NCBI RefSeq assembly: GCF_030269445.1 | Contig: NZ_BSTJ01000009.1 | Span: 1-64,000 of the forward strand | DNA: 64,000 bases | DNA from: Actinoallomurus iriomotensis | GTDB taxonomy: Bacteria; Actinomycetota; Actinomycetes; Streptosporangiales; Streptosporangiaceae | Direction of reading: 5' to 3' | Position numbers and translations under genes: made by a program | Shown here: positions 27,660 through 36,546 of the stretch, in pieces | Layout of the letters: every line of letters starts with the position of its first letter | Numbering within the stretch: position 1 is the stretch's first letter | Notes under the pieces: model-generated | Database searches by the model: none | What the model was told of the DNA's origin: nothing | What the model saw: the letters and a program-made list of their open reading frames with translations, nothing else

Positions 27660-29418
27660 CCTGGAGCCGGGCCGATCGGAGGCGGCGAGCACGCTGCCCG
27701 ACATCCCGGTCGTCGACCCGAGCACACAGATCATGGAGACCGCCGAGGACGTCCACGCGGCGCAGGCCGAGTCCTCGGGCTCCCGCGTCGGCGGGCTGCT
27801 GAAGTCCAGCGCCGTCATGGCCGTGGGCACCGTGGCGTCACGCGCGCTCGGCTTCGTCCGCAACGCCGTCATCGTGATCGCGCTTGGCACCGGGCCGCTC
27901 GGCGACGTCTACAACGTCGCGAACACTTTCCCCAACGTCGTCTACGACCTGCTGCTGGGCGGCATCCTCACCGCGGTGCACGTCCCGATGCTGGTCCGCG
28001 CGCTGGAGAAGGACCGCGCGTACGGCGAGGAGTACGAGGCGCGGCTGCTGACGATCGTGCTCGGCGGCCTGCTGGCCCTGACCGCGGTCGCGATGGTCTG
28101 CGCGCCGCTGCTCGTCGACCTGTACGCCAGCGGCTTCACGTCCGCGCAGCACAAGCTGGCCGTGATCTTCGCGCTGTTCTTCCTGCCGCAGATCTTCTTC
28201 TACGGCGTCGGGGCACTGGCCGGCGCCTCGCTGAACGCCCGCGGCAGCTTCGCCGCGCCGATGTGGACACCGGTCCTCAACAGCGTCGTCGTGATCGTCA
28301 TCGGCGGCGCGTTCCTGCTCGTCGCGGGCCCCGGCGTCACGCCGTCCAACATCACCAACAACGAGGTCATCCTCCTCGCGGGCGGCACCACGCTGGGCAT
28401 CGTCGTGCAGACCATCGCGATGTGGCCCTCCCTGCGCAAGGTCGGCTTCCGGTTCCGGCCGCGCTTCGACTTCCGCCGCGACGAGCTCGCCCCGGTCGGC
28501 GGCATGGCCCTGTGGACGCTGCTGTACGTGGCGATCATGCAGGTCGGTTTCGTGGTGAACACCAACATCGCCGTGCGCGCCGGAGTGCGGGGGGAGCACG
28601 AGCACCTCGGCTACGGCGTCGGGCTCACGCCGTGGAACAACGCCTACCTGCTGTTCCAGCTCCCGTACGCGATCGTCGGCGTGTCGGTGATGACCGCGCT
28701 GCTGCCGCGGATGAGCCGGCACGCCGCCGAGAACCGCAAGGACCTGGTCCGCGACGACCTGGCCTCGGGGCTCAACCTGACCTCAGTGATCATCATCCCG
28801 TCGGCGGCGCTGCTGTTCGCGCTCAGCCCGGAGCTGGTCACCGCGTTCTTCTCGCACGGCGCGACCGGCCTGGCCGACGGCCTGATGATCGCCAACGTCG
28901 TGCAGGCGTTCGCGCTGACCCTGGTGCCGTTCGCCGTGCAGCAGCTGCTGCTGCGGGTCTTCTACTCCCTGGCCGACACGCGCACGCCGGCGCTGATGGC
29001 GATGGGCACCATCGTGATCAGCATCACGCTGGGGCTCGTCGGCTACGCGGTCCTGCCCACCAACATGATCGTCGAGGGCATCGCGATCTCCCTCGGCATC
29101 TCCTGGACGGTCGGCTGCGTGATCGCCGCGTTGATCCTGCGCCGCCGGCTCGACGGGCTCGGCGCGCGGGTGATGGTGCGAACCCACGTCAAGATCGCGG
29201 TGGCGACCGTGCCGGCGTTCGTGTTCGCCCTCGGAGTCCACGAACTGTTCTTCAAACTTTTCTATTATCGGCTGATCACGTCGGTGGCGGCGCTGGCCAT
29301 CGGAGGCGCTGGGGCCGCCGTGCTGTATGTGCTGGTTGCGCGCCGACTGCGGGTCTCCGAGGTGGAAACGCTCACGGGAACCGTGATGCGCAGGTTGCCC
29401 GGACGTGTCTCGAGTTAG
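27652..29418 (+). CDS. murJ: Lipid II flippase MurJ
   Basis: 588 residues from TTG 27652, chosen because GGAGGAG lies just upstream; ATG 27583 would overlap the previous gene by 77 bp. Cytoplasmic N-terminus of about 65 residues, then 14 predicted helices of the MviN/MurJ fold, including the Arg in ASRALGFVRNAVIV of the first helix. Translocates lipid II for peptidoglycan synthesis. Unlike the mycobacterial homologue Rv3910, it ends after the membrane domain; the pseudokinase part is a separate gene downstream. Confidence 0.95.
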   Translation: MSDLEPGRSEAASTLPDIPVVDPSTQIMETAEDVHAAQAESSGSRVGGLLKSSAVMAVGTVASRALGFVRNAVIVIALGTGPLGDVYNVANTFPNVVYDLLLGGILTAVHVPMLVRALEKDRAYGEEYEARLLTIVLGGLLALTAVAMVCAPLLVDLYASGFTSAQHKLAVIFALFFLPQIFFYGVGALAGASLNARGSFAAPMWTPVLNSVVVIVIGGAFLLVAGPGVTPSNITNNEVILLAGGTTLGIVVQTIAMWPSLRKVGFRFRPRFDFRRDELAPVGGMALWTLLYVAIMQVGFVVNTNIAVRAGVRGEHEHLGYGVGLTPWNNAYLLFQLPYAIVGVSVMTALLPRMSRHAAENRKDLVRDDLASGLNLTSVIIIPSAALLFALSPELVTAFFSHGATGLADGLMIANVVQAFALTLVPFAVQQLLLRVFYSLADTRTPALMAMGTIVISITLGLVGYAVLPTNMIVEGIAISLGISWTVGCVIAALILRRRLDGLGARVMVRTHVKIAVATVPAFVFALGVHELFFKLFYYRLITSVAALAIGGAGAAVLYVLVARRLRVSEVETLTGTVMRRLPGRVSS

Positions 29419-29432
29419 GAGAGGGTGCCCGT

Positions 29433-29606
29433 ATGGTGGGAGAGCGCAGCCGTCTACGGGTAGTAATCCGAAGACGCTCCTCGAGCGTCCTACCTACGGG
29501 CGGGTGCACGCACAACACCGCCCACGAGGTATCGAGGGAGGGTCGAAGGCGTAAGGGAGCCACGGCACATATGGGACGCGATTACCTGCGCCGGACGCCG
29601 CGTTGA
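29433..29606 (+). CDS. Possible 57-residue coupled leader ORF
   Basis: An open frame from ATG 29433 ends at TGA 29604-29606, overlapping the TTG start of the pseudokinase gene as TTGA. The peptide is Arg/Ser-rich with no family I know. A shorter version starts at ATG 29571 with AAGGGAG upstream. The overlap suggests translational coupling, but coding status is doubtful. Confidence 0.25.
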   Translation: MVGERSRLRVVIRRRSSSVLPTGGCTHNTAHEVSREGRRRKGATAHMGRDYLRRTPR

Positions 29607-31180
29607 GCACGTCCGTCATCGAACCCGGCACCCGCCTCGCTGGTCGTTTTCGTCTGGACGACCGCGTCAGCGAAGCGGGTGGTTCCACGTTCTGGAAGGC
29701 GACGGACGAGATCCTCGCCCGCCCCGTCGCGGTGCTCACCTTCGCTCCCGGTTTCCCCCGGGTGCACGATGTGGTCACCGCCGCCCGCGCCGCCAGCCGG
29801 CTCACCGACCCCCGCCTCACTCAGGTGTTCGACGCGGACGACAGCGGCGAGAACGCCTACGTCGTCAGCGAGTGGGTCACCGGTGAGACGCTGGAGGACC
29901 TGCTCGCCGAGGGCCCGATGGAGCCCGGCCGCGCGGCCGCGTTCCTCATGGAGGCCGCCGAGGCGCTCGCGTCGGCGCACAGCTCGGGCCTGGCCCACCT
30001 GTGCATCACGCCGCACAACCTCGTGTGGACCAGCGGCGGCACCGTCAAGGTCACCGGCCTCGGCGTCGAGGCCGTGCTCGCCGGCGCCGCCTCCGACACG
30101 CCGGCCGCCGAAGACACCCAGGGGCTCGGAGAGCTGCTGTACGCCTCGCTCACCGGGCACTGGTGCGGCGCGGAGGGCACCCAGCTGCCGTCGGCGCCGA
30201 GCGGCGCGGACGGACGCCCGGTCCCGCCCTCCCAGGTCCGGCCCGGCGTGCCGCCCGACCTCGACGACATCGTCTGCCGGGCGCTGCACATTCCCGCACG
30301 CGCCGGTCAGGAGCCGCTGAGCTCGCCGTCGGAGTTCGTCTCCGCCCTGGGCCGGGTGCCGCGCTCCCCGCTGCCCTTCGTGCCGCTGGCGGGGTCCACG
30401 CCCCCCGGTGTGATCAACCGGCCCGACCAGCCGCGCTCGACGAGCACGACGACGTCCCCGGTCGACCCGCTCTCGCGCACGGTGCCCGACGCGCCGCAGG
30501 CCCGTACGCGGACCGTCAACCAGCCGCAGCGGTCCGCTCGGCCCCAGCGCCAGGCGCCGGTCCGGCACTCCTCCTCCGGCGGTGGCGGCTCGATCAGCAG
30601 ACCCGTGCTCGCCGCGATCGTGGTCGGCGTCCTGGTCCTCGTCGCCCTCGGCGGCTGGGGCCTGTCCAAGCTCGGCGGCGGTGGCGACGACGGCGGCACC
30701 AATCCGAAGGCCGGCACGAAGACCAGCCAGGCCGCCAAGCCGACGACCGAGAAGCTCTCCATCGCCAAGGTTCTGGCCGACAACGACGCGCCGCATGTCG
30801 ACAGCGCGGCCAACGGCGACCTCGGCAAGGCCACGGACGACAACAAGTCGAGTTACTGGACCACCCAGCACTACAACGGGGCCGACTTCGGCAGGTTGCG
30901 GTCCGGCATCGGCCTGGTCCTCGACATGGGCAAGACCGTCACCGTCTCCAACGTCAAGGTGATGATGCCCCCCGGCACACCGGGCAACGTGGAGCTGCAC
31001 ATCGGCGACTCCCCGAGTTCCAGCACGCAGCAGACCGACACCGGTAACGCGGTCGGGTCGTTCACGCTGAACGGCAAGCAGGCCAAGGGTCGGTATGTCA
31101 CGCTCTGGTTCACCAAGCTGCCCAACATCGGCGAGTACAAGGCGCGCGTCCGCGACGTCGCGGTGTACGGAACCGGTTGA
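29603..31180 (+). CDS. Membrane pseudokinase with extracellular domain (MurJ partner)
   Basis: 525 residues from TTG 29603. The N-terminal kinase-like domain (about 1-255) has lost the catalytic motifs: the Lys of VAVK is replaced (PVAVLTF), the HRD loop reads HLCITPHN, and the DFG site reads VTGLGVE. A Pro/Thr/Arg-rich linker (about 255-330), one transmembrane helix (about 335-355) and an extracellular beta-rich domain (about 390-525) resembling discoidin-like binding folds follow. In M. tuberculosis the same domains are fused to the C-terminus of MurJ, and the pseudokinase recruits FhaA after PknB phosphorylation. A similar regulatory role is likely here. Confidence 0.85.
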   Translation: MSTSVIEPGTRLAGRFRLDDRVSEAGGSTFWKATDEILARPVAVLTFAPGFPRVHDVVTAARAASRLTDPRLTQVFDADDSGENAYVVSEWVTGETLEDLLAEGPMEPGRAAAFLMEAAEALASAHSSGLAHLCITPHNLVWTSGGTVKVTGLGVEAVLAGAASDTPAAEDTQGLGELLYASLTGHWCGAEGTQLPSAPSGADGRPVPPSQVRPGVPPDLDDIVCRALHIPARAGQEPLSSPSEFVSALGRVPRSPLPFVPLAGSTPPGVINRPDQPRSTSTTTSPVDPLSRTVPDAPQARTRTVNQPQRSARPQRQAPVRHSSSGGGGSISRPVLAAIVVGVLVLVALGGWGLSKLGGGGDDGGTNPKAGTKTSQAAKPTTEKLSIAKVLADNDAPHVDSAANGDLGKATDDNKSSYWTTQHYNGADFGRLRSGIGLVLDMGKTVTVSNVKVMMPPGTPGNVELHIGDSPSSSTQQTDTGNAVGSFTLNGKQAKGRYVTLWFTKLPNIGEYKARVRDVAVYGTG

Positions 31181-31354
31181 TTCCGTCACATCGGGCATGA
31201 TCGAGCGCAGACGACTACCATCGTGTGCGTGCTGATGACCCCCCGAGTAGCCGATACCCGTCTTTGCGACGGTTCTCACGCCGGTACGGGACGGCCCGGA
31301 CAGGTCCGGCACACGCTCAGCGACGATGCCCTCGACGGAACGGGCTGACGGACT

Positions 31355-31984
31355 ATGGCGATCATGCGTGGGGGACGCTCGGTCGAGGCCGCTCCGGACA
31401 AGGAGCTGCTGCGACGTCACGCCGAGGGCGATCCGGACGCTTTCTCAGAACTCGTACAGCGGCACCGCGACCGGATGTGGGCCGTGGCGCTGCGCACTCT
31501 CGGCGACCAGGAAGAGGCCGCGGACGCGCTACAGGAGGCGTTCCTGTCCGCCTACCGCGCGGCGGGCCGCTTCCGCGGCGACGCGGCGGTGACGACCTGG
31601 CTGCACCGCATCGTGGTCAACGCCTGCCTCGACCGGCTGCGCCGGCGTTCGATCCGCCCGGTCGTGCCCATGGGCGACGACGCCACCCTCGACTCGGTCG
31701 CCCCCAAGGGTCCCGACCCGACGTCGGCGCACGAGCTGTCGCTCGACGTCAGCCAGGCGCTGCAGCGCATACCCTTCGAACAGCGGGCGGCGCTCGTCCT
31801 CGTCGACATGATGGGGTACGCCGTCGATGACGCGGCCAAGGTCCTGGAAGTACCACCCGGCACGATCAAGAGCCGGTGCGCGCGGGGGCGTGCGCGACTC
31901 GCACCCCTTCTTGGTCACCTCCGGAACCAGGACGGCGGCTCCGACGTCAGATCTGCGGAGGAAGGAGGTGGCAAACCCGCGTGA
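31355..31984 (+). CDS. sigM: ECF RNA polymerase sigma factor SigM
   Basis: 209 residues. Region 2 (FSELVQRHRDRMWAVALRTLG, then DQEEAADALQEAFLSAYRA) and region 4 (FEQRAALVLVDMMGYAVDDAAKVLEVPPGTIKSRCARGRARL) are complete. Location between the murJ/pseudokinase genes and an anti-sigma gene followed by trxB-trxA identifies the SigM group. The downstream anti-sigma gene overlaps its stop by four bases. Confidence 0.93.
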   Translation: MAIMRGGRSVEAAPDKELLRRHAEGDPDAFSELVQRHRDRMWAVALRTLGDQEEAADALQEAFLSAYRAAGRFRGDAAVTTWLHRIVVNACLDRLRRRSIRPVVPMGDDATLDSVAPKGPDPTSAHELSLDVSQALQRIPFEQRAALVLVDMMGYAVDDAAKVLEVPPGTIKSRCARGRARLAPLLGHLRNQDGGSDVRSAEEGGGKPA

Positions 31985-32724
31985 CTGCCGCACACCTTGA
32001 CTATGAAGCGCTGGCCGACTTCGCCGAGGGAGTTCTCGACGACGCCACGGCCATGTCCACTGAGGCCCACCTGGCGGACTGTGACGACTGCCGCCGACGC
32101 GCTGCGGAGGTGGCGGAGGTCTCCCGCGTTCTCGCGCGGGCGCCCGTACCACCGATGCCCGCGCATCTCGTCGACCGGCTCGATGCGGCGCTCGCCGCCG
32201 AAGCGGCCTCGCACGCACCCGTGCACCGGCCGCACCGCCGATTTCAGTACCTCGCCGCGGCCGCCGCGGCGGTCGTTCTGGTAGGCGGGGGAGCCGCCGC
32301 CGTCCGTACCGTCATGGACGACGGAAGCTCCAGCAGCGCGCCGGGCACCCAGCCGCCGATCGCGGACCATCCGCACTCGGCACCAGGGCCGGCGCTCGCA
32401 CCGGCGGCTCCGTTCACCGTCGTCCATTCCGGCACGAAGTACACCTCGAAGGGTCTGCGGTCGCAGATCACCCGCGTTCTCGCGAAGCCCACCACGGGCG
32501 GCAACCACGCGTTGAGCGCACCCGAGGCACTCGGCGCCTGCGTGGCCCGGGTGGACGGCGGAAAGGTTCCGCTGCTGGTCGACTCGGCGACGTACGAGGG
32601 CCGGCCGGCCACCGTCATCGCGCTGCCCGGCAAGGACGCCGGTCAGGCGGACGTGTGGGTGGTGGGTGACCGCTGTTCGGCGTCGAGCACGGACGTGCTG
32701 GCGCACCAGTCGGTCAGCCGCTGA
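31981..32724 (+). CDS. Zinc-finger anti-sigma factor for SigM
   Basis: 247 residues from GTG 31981 (GTGA overlap with sigM). The cytoplasmic N-terminus has the ZAS motif H-x3-C-x2-C in AHLADCDDCRRR; one transmembrane helix at about 83-103 (YLAAAAAAVVLVGGGAA) and an extracytoplasmic domain follow. Should hold SigM inactive until a signal outside or a thiol stress releases it. The signal is unknown. Confidence 0.9.
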   Translation: MTAAHLDYEALADFAEGVLDDATAMSTEAHLADCDDCRRRAAEVAEVSRVLARAPVPPMPAHLVDRLDAALAAEAASHAPVHRPHRRFQYLAAAAAAVVLVGGGAAAVRTVMDDGSSSSAPGTQPPIADHPHSAPGPALAPAAPFTVVHSGTKYTSKGLRSQITRVLAKPTTGGNHALSAPEALGACVARVDGGKVPLLVDSATYEGRPATVIALPGKDAGQADVWVVGDRCSASSTDVLAHQSVSR

Positions 32725-32735
32725 CCGATCACTGC

Positions 32736-32777
32736 GGGCCGGCTCTTCCCCTCCGGGGGACGGGCCGGCCCTTTCTT
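32736..32777 (+). terminator. Terminator after the sigM-anti-sigma genes
   Basis: GGGCCGGC (32736-32743) pairs with GCCGGCCC (32764-32771), with an inner CCCC/GGGG pairing, followed by TTTCTT. It separates the operon from trxB. Confidence 0.8.
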
Positions 32778-32804
32778 GTGCTCCTTGGTGCCGGTGGCCG
32801 GTGT

Positions 32805-32831
32805 GGGAATCCGGGCGGCCTAGGATCGGTT
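32805..32831 (+). promoter_or_regulatory. SigR-type thiol-stress promoter for trxB
   Basis: GGGAAT at 32805-32810 and GTT at 32829-32831 are separated by exactly 18 bases, matching the GGAAT-N18-GTT consensus of Streptomyces SigR and mycobacterial SigH promoters. It would give a 5' leader of about 60 nt before trxB. Position and match are seen; use by SigR is inferred from the trxBA promoter of Streptomyces coelicolor. Confidence 0.75.
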
Positions 32832-32897
32832 TACTCGTACTGCGAAGCAAAGTGATCGACACGGGCTTCGCCGACAGGATCGGAAAGAGGCGCGACT

Positions 32898-33902
32898 GTG
32901 AGCGACGTGCGTAATGTGATCATCATCGGGTCGGGGCCCGCGGGCTATACGGCCGCGATCTACGCCGCGCGTGGTGACCTCAAGCCACTGGTCTTCGAAG
33001 GTGCCGTCACCGCCGGCGGGGCGCTGATGAATACCACCGAGGTCGAGAACTTCCCCGGTTTCCCGGACGGCATCCAGGGCCCGGAGCTCATGGACAACCT
33101 GCGCAAGCAGGCCGAGCGCTTCGGGGCCGAGCTGGTGACCGACGACGTGACCGAGGTCGATCTGGCGGCGAACCCGAAGGTCGTCAAGGTGGGCGACGAG
33201 ACCTACCGGGCCCGTGCGGTCATCATCGCGACCGGTTCGCGGTACCGCGAGCTCGGGCTGCCGAACGAGAAGCGGCTGGCCGGGCACGGCGTGTCCTGGT
33301 GCGCGACCTGTGACGGGTTCTTCTTCCGCGAGAAGGAGATCGCCGTGGTCGGCGGTGGCGACTCCGCCCTCGAAGAGGCCATTTTCCTGAGCCGCTTCGG
33401 CCGCTCGGTCACCGTGATCCACCGTCGCGACCAGCTGCGCGCCAGCAAGATCATGCAGGACCGCGCCTTCGCGAACGAGAAGATCAACTTCCTGTGGGAC
33501 TCCGAGGTCGTGGACATCCTCGGCGACGACCGAGTCACGGCCGTGCGGACCCGCAACGTCAAGACCGGCGAGGAGAGCACGCTCGAGGTCTCGGGTGTGT
33601 TCATCGCCATCGGGCACGACCCGCGCACGGAGCTGTTCGCGGACCAGCTCGACCTCGATGAGGAGGGTTACCTCCGCGTCAACGCGCCGACGACCGAGAC
33701 CAAGCTGCCCGGCGTGTTCGGGGCGGGTGATGTGGTCGACCATCGGTACCGTCAAGCCATCACCGCCGCCGGCACCGGCTCGGCGGCCGCGCTCGACGCC
33801 GAGCGCTGGCTGCAGGAGCAGGGCACGGCCGAGCTGACCGAGCAGCCGCAGGACGAGCTCCCTGAACGGCCGCCGGCCGAGGTCAAGCCCCAGCGCGCGT
33901 GA
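32898..33902 (+). CDS. trxB: Thioredoxin reductase
   Basis: 334 residues from GTG 32898, with AAAGAGG upstream. FAD motif [19 protein letters not shown] at the N-terminus, redox-active CATC (about residues 136-139), NADPH motif [12 protein letters not shown] and C-terminal [25 protein letters not shown]-terminal tail of about 25 residues is rich in Glu/Pro. Reduces the thioredoxin encoded 40 bp downstream. Confidence 0.96.
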   Translation: MSDVRNVIIIGSGPAGYTAAIYAARGDLKPLVFEGAVTAGGALMNTTEVENFPGFPDGIQGPELMDNLRKQAERFGAELVTDDVTEVDLAANPKVVKVGDETYRARAVIIATGSRYRELGLPNEKRLAGHGVSWCATCDGFFFREKEIAVVGGGDSALEEAIFLSRFGRSVTVIHRRDQLRASKIMQDRAFANEKINFLWDSEVVDILGDDRVTAVRTRNVKTGEESTLEVSGVFIAIGHDPRTELFADQLDLDEEGYLRVNAPTTETKLPGVFGAGDVVDHRYRQAITAAGTGSAAALDAERWLQEQGTAELTEQPQDELPERPPAEVKPQRA

Positions 33903-33942
33903 GTTCCGCCCAGTCATACCTCAGCACGAGTTAGGAGATCCC

Positions 33943-34263
33943 GTGGCAACCAAGGCTGTCACCGACGCCGACTTCGACGTCGAGGTCCTCAAGAGCGACA
34001 AGCCGGTGGTGGTTGACTTCTGGGCTGAGTGGTGCGGCCCGTGCCGCCAGGTGAGCCCGATCCTCGATGAGATCGCCACCGAGCACGCCGACAAGCTGTC
34101 CGTCGTGAAGATCAACATCGACGAGAACCCGAAGGTGCCGGCGACCTACGGCATCATGCAGATCCCGACGCTCAACGTCTTCCAGGGCGGCGAGGTCGTC
34201 AAGCAGATCATCGGCGCGAAGCCGAAGGCCGCACTCCTGAAGGACCTCGCCGACTTCATCTGA
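33943..34263 (+). CDS. trxA: Thioredoxin
   Basis: 106 residues from GTG 33943, with TTAGGAG upstream. The active site WCGPC and the cis-Pro in QIPTLNVF are present; length is normal. Electron carrier for ribonucleotide reductase and protein disulfide reduction, reduced by TrxB. A strong T-tailed terminator follows. Confidence 0.96.
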   Translation: MATKAVTDADFDVEVLKSDKPVVVDFWAEWCGPCRQVSPILDEIATEHADKLSVVKINIDENPKVPATYGIMQIPTLNVFQGGEVVKQIIGAKPKAALLKDLADFI

Positions 34264-34281
34264 GCCTTCCGCGGCCTCATC

Positions 34282-34324
34282 AGCTCCGGTCTCACGTCTC
34301 TGACGTGAGGCCGGAGCTGTTTTT
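34282..34324 (+). terminator. Intrinsic terminator after trxA
   Basis: A 17-bp stem with one wobble pair (34282-34298 with 34302-34318) around a TCT loop, followed by GTTTTTA. It starts 18 bp after the trxA stop. Confidence 0.93.
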
Positions 34325-34553
34325 ACGCCTCCGACCAGGCAAAACTCACGAGAGGCTCGCTGGCTGGAGAACGCCGGTGTCCTGGTGTGATCGGTTAGAG
34401 ATGGGGCCTGAGAGGCCTGTGGTGGCTCTGAGTGGGCAAAACGGCGTGTGTACGGGGTGGAGGGGGCGCCGTGATGTCTCGTCGCTCGTTGACCTTGGTT
34501 GTGGGCGGCGTGTCGCCTTGATTCGCTGCCTCGTGTGGGGCTGTCAGAGGGGT

Positions 34554-35171
34554 TCAGACGGGGCGGAGGGCGCCTTCGGGTGACATCGACCCGAGGAGGC
34601 GTTCGAGGGCGACCTCGACGTCCTCACGCCAGGAGACGGCCGACTTGAGCTCGAGGCGGAGGCGGGGGTAGCGGTGGTGTGGCCGTACGGTCTTGAACCC
34701 GACGGCGAGCATGTACTCCGCGGGCAGGACGCAGCCGGGCTTCTCCCACTTGAGATCACCGAACGCCTCGATCGCCCGCAGGCCCCGGCGAGTCAGATCC
34801 TTGGCGACGCCCTGGACGAGCATGCGCCCGAGCCCACCACCCTGAAACTCGGGAAGGATGTGAGCGGTCATCAGAAGCGCCGCGTCGGCACTGACGGGAC
34901 TCGTCGGAAACGCGACCGACCGCGGAACGTAGAGCGGCGGCGCGTACATGACGAACCCGGCCGGCACACTGTCGACGTAGACGAGCTTGCCGCAACTGCC
35001 CCACTCGAGGAGCGTGGAGGAGATCCAGGCCTCCTTCTCCAGCGCGGGATCCCCGGCGTCCTCGGCACGCTGCATGCTGACCGGGTCGAGCTCCCAGAAC
35101 ACGCACTTACGACAGCGGATCGGCAAATCCTCGACGTTGTCGAGCGTGATGTTCACCAGACGACGCGACAC
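34554..35171 (-). CDS. GNAT-family acetyltransferase (Rv3916c-like)
   Basis: 205 residues from GTG 35171. N-terminal CRKCVFWELDP is typical of the actinobacterial family found beside parAB. The GNAT core has MTAHILPEFQGGGLGRMLVQ, with the acetyl-CoA loop QGGGLGR, and a C-terminal FKTVRPHHRYPRLRLEL. Acceptor unknown. Convergent with trxA. The cwlM-type amidase usually between trxA and this gene is absent. Confidence 0.85.
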   Translation of the reverse strand: MSRRLVNITLDNVEDLPIRCRKCVFWELDPVSMQRAEDAGDPALEKEAWISSTLLEWGSCGKLVYVDSVPAGFVMYAPPLYVPRSVAFPTSPVSADAALLMTAHILPEFQGGGLGRMLVQGVAKDLTRRGLRAIEAFGDLKWEKPGCVLPAEYMLAVGFKTVRPHHRYPRLRLELKSAVSWREDVEVALERLLGSMSPEGALRPV

Positions 35172-35487
35172 CGGCCAGGCCCCCTTCTTGGGCGGAGCGC
35201 CTTCATCACCAGGACCTATTCCCGCTCCAGGAAGATCTTAGAGCTAGTTCTCGAACTCTGTTATCACCGGACGCATGCCCCTCTGTCCACACGTCCGCGG
35301 AACGGTCCCAGGCTGTTGCCTCCGAGATTAGCCCGCGAAGCACCACCGCAGCTCCGGCGGACGCCATTCCGAATGACAAACCGCTCCGCCACATACCGCT
35401 CCGCAGCCCAGCCTCTGCGAGGCAACGACGATGCGGTCTGGCCCGCTGCCCCACTCACCGATCCAGGGACGGGCCGCCTCCCTGTCG

Positions 35488-35577
35488 CCTCCCGACTGCC
35501 CTCCCGACTGCCCTCCCGACTGCCCTTCCGGCCGCGCCCTTCCGGCCGCCCTTCCGGCCGCGCCCTTCCGGCCGCCC
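35488..35577. repeat. Short tandem repeats, 12 bp then 25 bp
   Basis: CCTCCCGACTGC occurs three times head to tail (35488-35523), followed by about two copies of a 25-bp unit built from CCTTCCGGCCGCG and CCCTTCCGGCCG. Confidence 0.85.
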
Positions 35578-36142
35578 TCCTGGCTGCCTCCCGGCCTCCC
35601 GCCGGCCGCCTCCCCACCGAACGTCGGCCCGCTGCCCTCGCTGCCCCCGCTACCTCCCCTCCGGCTGCTCCCCTCCGGCTGCGCTCCTGCCGCACGCCTC
35701 TGGCGCTCGCCCGCCCGCTGGCCGCCTCCCGACCACCAGCCAGCCGCCCACCCGCTGACCGACACCCGGCCGCCTCCAGTGCTCGCCCGCCCATCAGCTG
35801 CCTCCCGACCACCGGCCAGCCGCCCACCAGCCAGCCACTCCCCGCCAGTCAGGCGTCTCACGGCGGCACGCCTTCACGCCGAACGTCGTGGAATGCGCCC
35901 CCGCCCTCCGCGCGGGTAGCTACACGGTCGAGATCCGGGGCACGGCGCTCAACGTCACCGAGCGCATGGGCCTGCTGGGGGAAATCCATGCACTGCACAC
36001 CGCCGCCCGCCAGCCAGCAGCCGTCCACCTCCGCCTCTCGTCCACCTGCCTCCCGCCTGCCGCCTCGCGGCCGCCGTCCGCATCCAGCCTTCTCGCCTCT
36101 CGCGCGGTTCTCGCGCGCCTGGCGCCTGCCGGCGCCTCCCCG

Positions 36143-36217
36143 CCGGACGCCTCCCTGCCGGACACCTCCCTGCCGGACACCTCCCTGCCGGACACCTCCC
36201 TGCCGGACACCTCTCGC
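36143..36217. repeat. Five tandem 15-bp repeats
   Basis: The unit CCGGACACCTCCCTG is present five times (36143-36217); the first unit differs by one base and the last ends in CTCGC. No spacers, so not a CRISPR array. Confidence 0.9.
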
Positions 36218-36227
36218 CTCTCGCCTG

Positions 36228-36375
36228 CCTACGGTGCACTTTCAGGCATGCGCCGCTCGTGCCCTCGAGGGGGTGATGCGGCGCCGCTCCTCGTCGGTGG
36301 TCGGTGACGTCGGTCTGGCGCAGGCTGTATCGCCCAGCGGCCCGAGATGTGGATTGGCGACGCCATCGTCCGGCG
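36228..36375 (+). repeat. Left arm of ~150-bp inverted repeat
   Basis: Reverse complement of 38421-38578 with few mismatches. Shared words include TGCGCCAGACCGACGTCACC and CATGCCTGAAAGTGCACCGT (both as read in the right arm). The left arm lacks a 10-bp duplication present in the right arm. Confidence 0.9.
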
Positions 36376-36471
36376 TGCCGAGCGTCTGCCGCCTGCTTCC
36401 CGCCTCATGCCTACCGAGCGTCTCCCGCCTCCCGCACCCTCCTTTCCCCCGCCGACCGTCTCCCACCCGTC

Positions 36472-36546
36472 GCCCTCCCACCCGTCGCCCTCCCACCCGT
36501 CGCTCTGCCGCCTGCCGCCCTCCCACCCGTCGCTCTGCCGCCTGCC
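36472..36546. repeat. 15-bp and 33-bp tandem repeats
   Basis: CACCCGTCGCCCTCC-type units repeat three times, merging into two copies of a longer unit that contains CACCCGTCGCTCTGCCGCC. Confidence 0.8.

Noticed and set aside
35888..36010. Protein-like segment YTVEIRGTALNVTERMGLL
   Set aside because: Short, flanked by low-complexity repeats, and I could match it to no family; kept only as a remark in the island entry.
36143..36217. Regular 15-bp repeats as a CRISPR array
   Set aside because: Units are head to tail without spacers and no cas genes are present.
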